64,000 bases of DNA, taken from positions 4,975,577-5,039,576 of the forward strand of contig CH003412.1 in assembly GCA_000149265.1 (NCBI GenBank). The letters run 5' to 3'. Source of the stretch: Ciona savignyi (taxonomy: Eukaryota; Chordata; Ascidiacea; Phlebobranchia; Cionidae). Of the stretch, positions 24,724 through 35,200 are shown piece by piece. A program made the position numbers and the translations under genes. The notes under the pieces are model-generated. The model had not been told where the DNA came from. It ran no database searches and saw nothing but the letters and a program-made list of their open reading frames with translations. Within the stretch, counting starts at the first letter, position 1, and each line of letters begins with the position of its first letter.

Positions 24724-24905
24724 ATATTGAGGGAAAACTAAAAGTAGGGAAAGCGAAGAGGAGGGAAAATGCACACTAAAATAATGATATGACATTAGAA
24801 ATAGTTTTACATGTGGTTTAAGGTTAGTTTTGGGGTTGAGATCAGTCTTTAGGTCAATAATAAAATTTAGTTTCTGTAATTTTAGTATGCAGTTTCTCTC
24901 CTTTT
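24724..24905. repeat. Low-copy dispersed repeat, copy 2
   Basis: Shares the GTTAGTTTTGGGGTTGAGAT block and the order of flanking words with 14337-14512. Confidence 0.35.
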
Positions 24906-25069
24906 AGTGTGCCCATTCTAATGTAATTAGCTGGGATAGGTTATGTAAACCTGTAACATAATAGTCTGGTGTTGGCGCAATATAATTGTAGGTATCAGGG
25001 CAAACATAATAAATATTACTAATAACTAGTTGCAACATATAATAAAAACTGTAAATATAGAAAATAAAT

Positions 25070-26876
25070 ATGGGATATGTCAACACAGTGAAATCTGAAT
25101 CAAGTATGATTACATGTGGTGTTCCACAGGGATCAATTTTAGGTCCATTATTATTCCTGCTCTATATTAATGACTTGCCTTGTGCTTCCAACTTTAAAAC
25201 TAAACTATATGCTGATGATACTGTGTTATTTTTTAAAGATAAAAGTTTGAATGAACTTGAAACCAAAACAAACAACGAACTACTAAAGGTAACTGAATGG
25301 TTGCATTATAATAGACTATCCTTAAACCATTCAAAAACTAACTATATGATAATAAACCCATTCAAATATTGTTCAACTTCTGAATTTAAAGTGGTGCTGG
25401 ACGGCACCAACTTAAAGCGTGTTAATTCGGTAAAATATTTGGGAGTATATATAGATGATAAACTTAACTGGAATGAACAAATAAAATGTTTAGAAAAAAG
25501 AATATCTAAATATTGCGGAATTTTTTACAAGATTAGACGTTATCTAGACATTCGCACTTTGCGCCTTTTATATTTTAGCTTCATTCACTCACATTTGCAA
25601 TATGCTATAATATGCTGGGGTGCAGCAAACAAAACAGTTTTAAACCCGCTTAATGTATTGCATAATAAGATTATAAGAATAATTACATCCAGTCAACGTA
25701 GTTGTTCGGTTACTCCACTCTATCAGAAGCTTTACCTACTAAAGTTAAATGACATCTATGACTTAGAAGTTGGTAAATTTATGCATAAATTGTTTAATAA
25801 TGCTTTACCTCAACCCTTACAATTATTGTTTAAAAAAAAAACACTGTGCATTGTTATGATACTCGTCAAACTAAAACTACAGTATATTTCCACCCCTCGT
25901 TTACTACTAACTTTGGAACCAAAACGATTCTGCATAATGGGATTAAGGTGTGGAAGCTGATCAGTGAATCCCTTAAACATGCCTCCTATTCCGTGTTTTG
26001 TAAACAACTTAAAGTGCAATTAATTAGTAATTATATTTAGGTTTAGTATACGGTACATCATACACTCAGTTAATATGTAATTATTTATTCGGAGTTATAT
26101 TAATATTTGCATTTGACAAATATATTTACTTTGTAATTGTGACCTGTAATTACACCCCATAAGTTTAAGATTAAAATACCCTTTTTTGTATTTATTATTT
26201 ACTTACTTCACTGTGTATAATATGTAACAGTTTATTAATCATTTAATATAAATCTCTGAATTGTCAGCCCCTACTGTTGCAGTTATGTCACAAGTTATAT
26301 TGTATTGTATTGCGTGAGAGTGTAGGCTATTGTTTGACTTCCGTTCTATATAACTGAAGTATTGTTCATAACAAAGTTAAACTATTTTATTGCTTAAGCA
26401 TCTGTATGAAATTGACTTCCGTTCTATATAACTGTAGTACTGTTTATAGCAAAGTTAAACTATTTTAATGGTTCTATATGAAAGCGTGTAAATCATTTTA
26501 TATAATATGTAACAGCTTTAATCTTTTAATATAAATCCTTCTGAATTGCTAATCCCAACTGTTACAGTTATGTTACAAGTTAACCCTTATTTAATCAGAT
26601 AATTATATATACATTTTTTTTTTTTTTTATTTTTTTTTTTATTTATTTATTTTTTTTTTTCACAGGGAGGCGCCAAACTAGATAACTTTTAGTTTTTTTT
26701 GGTGCCTTCCTGTTTTGCTGTAGTATTTATTATTTCTTTGTTTAATTATTGGAATTTTAGTTAACGCCATATTTGTTTTTGTATACATATGTATATGCCA
26801 TGTATTTTTAAATTGTTGGTTATAAACGCTGCAGCGAAAGAAACAAAAATAAAAATTGTATTGTATTGTATTGTAT
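25070..26876 (+). mobile_element. 5'-truncated LINE retrotransposon (Jockey/CR1/L2-like reverse transcriptase)
   Basis: A frame of about 260 residues from 25070 contains the reverse-transcriptase signatures GVPQGSILGPLLFLLYIND and YADDTVLF, then a thumb-like KYLGVYIDDKLNW block. At the A-run near 25832-25841 the frame shifts. The C-terminal coding part continues in the other frame (HCYDTRQTKTT...) to the stop at 26038-26040. A long AT-rich 3' region follows, with internal duplications and a T-rich tract, and ends in a short (ATTGT)n tail near 26860-26876. Endonuclease and ORF1 are absent. The element lies about 0.7 kb upstream of the intronless methyltransferase. The clade is inferred from the style of the domain. 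Confidence 0.88.
26334..26485 (+). repeat. Tandem duplication, 78-bp period
   Basis: Two copies beginning TTGACTTCCGTTCTATATAA at 26334 and 26412, inside the 3' region of the LINE. Confidence 0.75.
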
Positions 26877-27607
26877 ATAGATATCTAGTATATGTGAATA
26901 ATTAAGTTACAAATCTTTGGTAAGCAGAGACTGTCTGTATGTAGTTGTGTTATATGTTGCCTAGCGTTTCTTCATTTATTTCCTGTTATGCATTGACAAG
27001 TTTCCTGATTGTGACGGGTTTATGTCATCTGGTTTTCTGTGGTTATTGTTATAGCATAAGTCTAGTACTTACCACACCTGTTTTAAAGAAAGTAAAATTT
27101 TATCTGTGTTTCATACTGTTATACTTTTTCAGTTATTGCCTCACTTATAATGAATGTTTACCAATGTCTTTTTATGGACCTGTCTTGTATTAGATTAAGC
27201 TCTGTCCCAAGTTTGGACAGATAAATTGTATTTAAAGAGTTTTACTCGGTTGTTAAGCAAAGCTTGTCTTTTACAAAAGCCTGCCCCTCTATTTAAATAA
27301 TGCCGGGCCCGTAACATACGTAAAAATTGTTGTAATATTTGTTTTTTCCTTTTATATATTTATTGGATAAGGCTTCTAAGTATGCAAGTTAATACAGATT
27401 TATAATTATGCAATCACCAGTAAATAGCAAAATAAATGGAAGGGTTTAGGTTAGCCCATAAAAGATGGACAAAGAGAGAAGACTTGACATTGCATAATTC
27501 AAATATCAGCTTTCTCTGCAGCGATAAAGTTTTATAGTTCATACAGTAATTATTGAAGAGTGCAGTGGTCTTACAATTCCTGCAGTACAGATACTGCAAA
27601 GTTATAA

Positions 27608-28285
27608 ATGGAATCGAAAGAATCATGGGACAGCCTGTATGGCAATTTGCTTAACAAGGAAAAACCAGGAACGATAATTGACAAGTACAATAAGTATGCT
27701 GCCCAATATGATAAAGACCTTAGAAACCTTGGTTACGATTTACCATCTGAAGTTGCAGCGACTGTGAAGAAACACATCAACTGTAATAAATCATTTAAAA
27801 TATTGGATGTCGGTGTTGGAACTGGACTCTTAGGCGCAAATCTAAGAAAACTGGGATGTGATTGTATTATAGATGGCGTGGATGGAAGTCAGGGCATGTT
27901 AGATGTTGCTGCTAAGTTGAAAGGTGTGTACTCCGATTTGAGATGCCATATGCTGACACCTGAAAGTATTCTTCCGTTTGCTGATGGGTCCTATGATGCT
28001 GCAATTTCGTCCGGTAGTTTCAGCCCGATGCATATCAAGAGCGAGATGGTTGGAGATTTAGTGCGTGTGGTAAAGAAGGGCGGGTGGGTAATCGTCACCT
28101 CCAGGGATGACATTGAGTGGGCAACATATAGAGATAAGATGGAGGCTTACATGACATCTTTGGCAGATGAAGGGAAGGTGGTTAAGGTTGAAGAAACGAA
28201 CCCAAATTTCTTTGCATTTAATTATGCTCGTGACGACCCTACTACGCCAAGCCATGGGAAGTGTTATGTGATGAAGAAGTTATAA
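27608..28285 (+). CDS. METTL27: METTL27-like class I methyltransferase (intronless)
   Basis: A single open frame of 225 residues starts at the ATG at 27608. It is a class I S-adenosylmethionine-dependent fold: motif I is ILDVGVGTGLLG (about residues 65-76), the acidic post-I motif lies in DGVDGSQGML, and a PFADGSYDAAISSGSFS block and VVKKGGWVIVTSR strand follow. This matches the METTL27 (WBSCR27) family, whose substrate is not well defined. Length is close to that of vertebrate members. It differs from all neighbouring genes in having no intron, and it lies just downstream of a LINE. A retrocopy or intron loss is possible. The frame is intact with no decay. It converges on papilin. Confidence 0.9.
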   Translation: MESKESWDSLYGNLLNKEKPGTIIDKYNKYAAQYDKDLRNLGYDLPSEVAATVKKHINCNKSFKILDVGVGTGLLGANLRKLGCDCIIDGVDGSQGMLDVAAKLKGVYSDLRCHMLTPESILPFADGSYDAAISSGSFSPMHIKSEMVGDLVRVVKKGGWVIVTSRDDIEWATYRDKMEAYMTSLADEGKVVKVEETNPNFFAFNYARDDPTTPSHGKCYVMKKL

Positions 28286-29283
28286 ACATCAGGTTAATTT
28301 TAATCACCGTAATTTTGAATCTATTGTTAATCACCGTAATTTTGAATCTATCGTTGGCACCAATGGTAGGTGCCTTACATGAGATACCAAATATCAATAT
28401 CGTTCGTGTTTAGTGCAATTGTCTGTGGACATGATACCTGACGACCCTTAGCCCACCTAATAAATTCGGTCTCGTTGTTACCTAATCACACTTGATATTT
28501 CCAGTCAGATTTGAGGTTGGTTTTACAGGATCAGCAATTTAATGTCTAGAAATTTATTATATACCTTTCTCTAAATTTTAAATACATAACTTTATACAGT
28601 CTAGAACAGCGGTCCTTTGTTTTCAATGGTCCGACAGATTAGTCTAGTGGTTAAGTGTGTCGCCCAGCCGAAGGGCTGTAGGTTCGATTGGCCGCTAGCC
28701 AGTCAGTTGTGTTTTTGGGCAAACCACTTTAAAAGACATTGCCTGAACCCAGTGGTTTAATGGGTTCTACCAAATTAAAGGAACTTGTATGTCATACACA
28801 ACACTCCAATAGCTTCAGTAAACCGACGGTGGACGCGAGGTGATCTGACGTGTTAACTCCCTTGGTTTTCCCATTCACGAGGATAAACCTGAATATCCTA
28901 TCCTAATTCATATTTCTAAATCCCGATTGGACCGCACAACTGATTTGTGTAAACAAATGTCATAGTATATAGTCGGTGTGACGTTTAATTTATCATTACA
29001 TTATAAAGCATATTGTACAAAACAATAAAACGTGAAAAATTAAAATGTATTTTACATGAAGAGGCAAAAACGATATGCTGAACGACTTATCGACGTGCGC
29101 TACCTTGCGATAAAAAGTCACAATCAATAACGGACACTGGAGGGCGGTATGAGTAATATTTGGCTAAAATAAAAGAAAAAGTTTTGTTACAAAACATGAG
29201 AAAACCGAACTTGAGATTCTGATAAATATAAAAAAATATTATAAAATAATAGCAGCATTCATGCGTTAGGGAATTTCCCACTG
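28286..29283. other. Convergent intergenic region (METTL27 / papilin 3' ends)
   Basis: 3' UTR sequence of both genes and one SINE. A direct duplication of the short block TTAATCACCGTAATTTTGAA occurs at about 28297-28340. No further gene. Confidence 0.5.
28625..28908 (+). repeat. tRNA-like SINE, near full length
   Basis: The head is GTCTAGTGGTTAAGTGTGTC with B-box-like GTAGGTTCGATTGG; the core is CCCAGTGGTTTAATGGGTTC; the tail is ATATCCTATCCT. Confidence 0.8.
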
Positions 29284-32200
29284 TCATGATAATAGCTTCT
29301 TTTGTTTGCAAGTAACGCAACAATAGCGTTTGTAGTGCTGATGACGACACATGCTCGCTGCTGCCACCAGACGACAATTCGCGTAAAAAGGTAAATCCTT
29401 ACATTCCTCCGTTGTGGGTTCTGTTGGAAATTAAACATTTTTTTACAATCGACACAATTTGTGAAAGCAGGAAATTCTTAATAAATACCGAAGTAACGTC
29501 TCAATCACCTACAACACATAGCTTGGGTTATCTAACAAGGACACAGAATAATCCATGACTCGTGTTATAACCGCCATTTCGCCCCCCACCACCGGGATAA
29601 CCATACATGCTATCGTAAGTCTACAAAAACTGCATTTTCATAAGGTTTTGTCGCTAAGACTATTTATGTTTGACTGTATATGCATCGGTCTCGTTAGCCA
29701 TTCGACAACACGACCGTAGCGCCAAAACCGCAAATACGGAACATTTAAAATAAAAATGATATCACTTACTCGGTAACACTTTAACTACGGCGGAAGCTTG
29801 CAGTGTTGCCAGTTTGTTTCCTTTAGTGCTGACCACACACGAATAATTTCCAGAATCACTGATTTGCGATCGCAGTATACGAAGATCTCCCCAAGATTTT
29901 ACGACATAATGATTGTCTATAACATCATAACAGTTAATGCGGTTCGTCATCCAGGTACTAAGATTATTAGGATAGAATAGGATACTAATGTTTATCCCCG
30001 TGAATGGGAAATAAAGGGGTTTAACACACGGCAATCGTCAGATCGTCAGATAGTGTGTTGTGTATTATTCACACGTTTCTTCTTAGGTGCAACAGCCCGT
30101 CTTGCGTGCCATATTTTTTAACTAAACCAATAGTGTTGACAGCAAAGAAATTGCACAACTGACCTGTGTGAATAGGATCGCCATCCTTGCTCCACGATAT
30201 CGTTGCCGGACCTCCTCGAACCCGACAACGCAGTTTTACTTGTCTGCCTTTGGTCACTGTCGTGTTTTGGGGTTTCACACGAAAACGTATTATCCGACCT
30301 GAAATGCCGCAAGAATTGTTATTAAATTAATAAAAAATCTTTATGTACGGGTATCGTCTGACACCTCGTGCCCACCGCAGAGTTAATAGCGCTATAATGT
30401 GCCCCGCGTGTTTTTATAATAATTTTGCACCATTTTTGAACTCTTTATTTACCTTAATATAACCTCTGAAATATATTTACAAACAGTTTGTTAACGTTAT
30501 CATTTTTTTAATATACTTGTATAAGTACTTTCTCAAACGAACCATATTTGTAATTTGGCGGGGGCAGTCTAATCGTGTCACGCTACGTTGGATAATCTTC
30601 CTCGCGTCTGTAACCGACTGGTGGTTCTCGCATAACGGTTAAAATATATTTTTACACCGTTTTACAATTAACATAAACACACAAGAGCTTGTGATGCTGG
30701 TACAATCCAGCGAACTCACCAGTTAGGATGAGTCGCAGGTTTAGTCTTTTTTCCCGGGACGCAGCGTTACTTGCTACGCATGCGTACCTCCCTACGTCAC
30801 TCTGCTTCACGTTTGAGATGATCAAGTCGTTTGATGCTCTGCTTATCCTGGAACTGCAATGTGCTGATAGTTGGTGTGGGAATTTGAGCGTTAAAGTCTA
30901 TGATTATCGGGGCGACCGTTAAAGTCTATATAATCATCGGGGCTCCATAATATATTTGTATCGGGATGAAATGCAATAATTGTTTTAAATAGAAACGTTT
31001 TAGTTATATTAAAAAAATAGGAAAAATCACTTACTTGTTAAAGTAAAGCTCACGGCCAGATTTTAACCAACGGATAACTGGGGGTGGCGAACCAATTGCC
31101 GGGCACGCAAGACGGGCTGTTGCACCTAATTTCACTTTGATTGATGTGTGACTGAGAAGCATTCGAAGCCAACCTACATGAAGAAAAGTGTGGATTGAGT
31201 AACTTATTGTGACAGAAATATACTTTCCGAAATATACTTTTATACTTTCCGTGCATTATTCTATCGTTTAATGGTAGGCTATGTGCTATTGTAGCGGAAC
31301 AGAAAACTAATGAGCTTGTTTGACTGCCAAATGTTTAAAACACGCAAATCGCCACATACATGTGTTTATGATTATAGCTTTCACTATACTAATTTTCACC
31401 TTTAAGGAATTTTCATACCAAAATGCTGTAACGAGGCATCTTAACTGAAAAAGAGTGCGCTACGACTAAGCTCTTTATAAATATTGAATCATTTTTAAAC
31501 GTTCCCACCGACCAAGACATATAAACCATCAACTCACCAGCCTTGGCCACTGGACGATTGCTCCGCACACACACCGCCTCGCAGAACTCTCTTGTTCCGA
31601 AATTATTCTCATTTCCAGCACAGCCCCCGAACGTGAAACTTTTACATGCGTGGTCAATCTCGTCATAAAACCATCGCTCGAATCGACCAAAACACGGACC
31701 TCGCTCAGTCTGCATCGAACAGAACTTCGGTTGTCTGCTGTGTTTAGCGACATCCAGTGTGCGTACGTTTAAACTAAAAGCCTCGGTGACGTCACGCAAT
31801 GGCAACCGGGAGATTTTACTTTGAGGAGTTGTAGAGTCTGACAGGAAAACAAGTGTTCTTCTTGTTGTCTGTGCTGCTGTAGGTTGTCTTCTTGTTGTCT
31901 GTGCTGCTGTTAGTTGTCTTTTTGTTGTTGGCGGTGTTCTTGTTGTTGGTTGTATGTATGTTCGTGTCGTTCTTGTTGGTTGTGTTGCTGTTGTAGGCTG
32001 TGCAGACGGCATTGTTCTTGTTTGACCGGTTGTTGTTTTTACTGTTAAATTGACAAACATTAGGCAAAGTCCATTGCGCTTTATTCGGGCGGATATTTAC
32101 GTTAGCTACACATTATAGTAGAATATTGCGGCGGTTGACAGGTACCACCACACATCTTATGTGCTACATAACAATTACTGTGGTGTGTTGTCATCAGGCT

Positions 32201-35200
32201 AACCATTCAAATACACCAACCTTGACCATCATTCACAGTGTGCAGATAAATTTAGGTTTAACTAAACCAGAGTATTGTAATGTGACTAAATTGTCTGCCC
32301 CAAAAAAAGATTATAAATATAGCTCAAGGCGCTTTTGGATCAGGTAACAGCTGCGTCACAAGCATACGATCTCGCGTCTCGACTTACCATTTGTGACATC
32401 ACAGACGGCTTTGCACTCGTTCTGGCTGTCATAGCGATTCCGATTGCCGTGGCAACCGCCATACCAGAAGTGTTGGCATTGTGACGTAACAGGGTTGAAG
32501 AACCAACGTGAAACCCATGATCCACAGAGTGACCCACGGTCCATCGTGACGTAACAAGTATCTATTGGTAGAATGGGGATTTGTGAGTGGAATTATGTGA
32601 GTGGAATCATGTGAGTGAAATCATGTGAGTGGAATCATTGAGTGGAATCATTTGTGAGTGGAAACATTTGTGAGTGGAATCATTTGTGAGTAGAATCATG
32701 TGAGTGGAATCATGAGGATAGTGATCGTTCTTAATGTTCGAAATAACATTTTGACTGGTAATGCCACGCCGTTGATAATAGTGATAAATGGGTGGTATGT
32801 ATACATATTCAACCAATACAACTACCATACCGTACTCTGGGCATCCAACGTGGTTCGGGCCACTGGCAGGTTGCGTTTCATCATTACAACAACCGTGCTC
32901 CGTCAAACGGCAATTGTTGGACCTGACTGCAGAGGCACTTTCTAAAATAAAAAGGTGTTTCCTGTTATACGGCTTGGCTGATTGATACGTGATATTGATG
33001 ATACTGATATTTATTATACAAACCAACACATCAAGTTGGTTACATGACTTACAACACAGTTTTAAAGGACAATCATCTCTGAAGGGTTTGGAATGTTTAG
33101 GCATTGAACATAATGGTGATGGTTTGTTTAAGGAAAATTAGAAAAAAGATTTTCTCAGATTGTCCACGCGAACGAAAAAAACGCTATAACACATCATCAT
33201 AACAGCTCCTGTAGAGATTATTGCTGGAACTATTTTAAAGGGTTTCCTTTTTTGTCACTGTTAACACTTTCACTTTCACGCATTTGAATCTAATAAATAC
33301 AAAAAGGTTTCCAAAGGCACAACCAAATGAGCAAACAGGGTAAGAACAGAACCTAAAACATCTTTCGACTCGCCCGCATTGATTTTTCATCTATGTCCAT
33401 TGTAGGTTCGGCCCTTATACCTTTTTTATAATTGGTATATGTATCGGTTGCTTTAACCATTCAGCCATGCGACCATATGTTTTCCAAGGCAAAAGACGAT
33501 GTCCCACCTGCTGGGCAATCTTGGGTGTTGCATGGTTCAGACGTAGGGGGTTTCCGTAAGTTGATACAGTTTTCGGCAGGACGGAAAGTGACCTCGGATA
33601 AACACATCACGTGACGAGTTCGTTCCCCGCCACCACATGATGTCGTACAAGAGCTCCAACTTCCTTGATTCAAATTAAAATTCAAATACTTAGAAGTCAA
33701 TGGCAGAAATAATAAAATTTCCATATCCATATTCCGGATAGAAAAATTATCCTATTCGATTTAATTATTTCGTTGTCAACAGTGCAAATGCTTACCGTAG
33801 AACCATGAAATCTGGCATGGGGGTCCCTTGCAGTGTTTCTGAGCTTTAGGTTTTTCGCCACCACAATTTTCATCTCGTAAAATTGTCTTTACCCCGTTGC
33901 GCAACACTACACACTCAACACGGCGACTTTGCATTCCCGTGCCACATTCCACAGAACACTGTATGACACAACAACAGCTATTATGAATGAACAAAAGAAA
34001 AGCACAGTAATTAATGCGAAACATGTTAACACTCATGAGACAAAAGTTTTGGAATTCTGTTTCACAATGTTGCTCTTTTTTTTCACTAAAGAAACATCAA
34101 ATATTAAAACATACAAGGAGAAAATCATAGCAGAAATATAGACCAATTAGCTCAGCGATTGCCTGTCAGACGAACAGCCAAAAGGTGAAGGTTTGAAATC
34201 AGTCACTGGCTAGTCGGTTTTGCTCTTTAAGAGAGTACTTGCTACTTTAGCAATGTCTCTGTGGTATTGAACACATGGCAATGACTTCGCTAACCCGATA
34301 GTGTGGTCGAGGTAATATCACACTTTCCTGTGTTTTCTTACCCAGAGATAAAACTTCTCCCAAAAGTTGTAAAATTAGCAAACAAAATTTAAATACACCT
34401 GAGTCCACTCCTCATCTGACCAATACGGACAAGGGACTTCGTTACATCGTTCCTGATTGGTTGGTTTGTTGCCAAGGCAACTTACATCAGCAACGCGTGT
34501 CCTGGATCATCCACATAAAGCATTTAATATCACACGGTGTAAATACAAGTCAAGAACAAAACTAACTTCACTTGATGCTTGACATATAACTAGGTTCAAG
34601 TAATGGTCGCTAAGTGCTTTGCTCAACGACACAGGAGATTAGCATGTTTCGATCCAGCAACCTATTACAGCGTGCTTCTACTAGATCTATACCACATGGT
34701 ATATAAATCCATATATCAAGTTATGTGGATTATATTACTGTGGGTGGTGGTTGGGGTTGTGTAATCAATTTGCCTGATCGGTTATGAAATCAATTAACCT
34801 ACTTTTATTAGCTTTTTTCAGTACAACATATATTTGGTTGTATAGCCGTGTATTGCAATCTCATTATTATAGATTACCTGTTATCCTGTAAACACTGAAC
34901 TTCTCTTGTCCTGATCCCGCCGTTACATGATACACTGCACACTCCCCACTGACCTGACCACCATCTGCACACAAAAATGTATGTAACATATATATTTATA
35001 TATATGCAAAACAGCAGTTATGTTTTAAAAATTCCAGGGAGTAAAATATATTAAACAAACACGTATTGAGAAAAAAATGATTCTGAATGACATCACACTG
35101 TGTGTATGATTTTTCTCAGACTATAAGTTTTGGATCCGTGATGGGCTTGTCACTATTACAGTCTTTGTATAGAAATCGTAATGTGTGTTCGATCAGTTAA

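Larger units (their letters stand above)
22276..25069. other. Gene-free AT-rich region
   Basis: No exon with family resemblance on either strand. Contains the direct duplication at 23453-24075 and a low-copy dispersed repeat at 24724-24905. Confidence 0.45.

Noticed and set aside
25070..25960. 296-codon frame as a host gene
   Set aside because: Reverse-transcriptase signatures, truncated 5' end and ATTGT tail show a LINE copy. Residues after the A-run are out of frame.
26612..26665. T-rich tract as a poly(A) tail of a retrogene on the minus strand
   Set aside because: It lies inside the LINE 3' region, before the terminal ATTGT tail, and no gene-like sequence is attached on the minus strand.
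30728..30922. Plus-strand open frame
   Set aside because: Shadow of the papilin Ig exon at 30720-30853 on the other strand.
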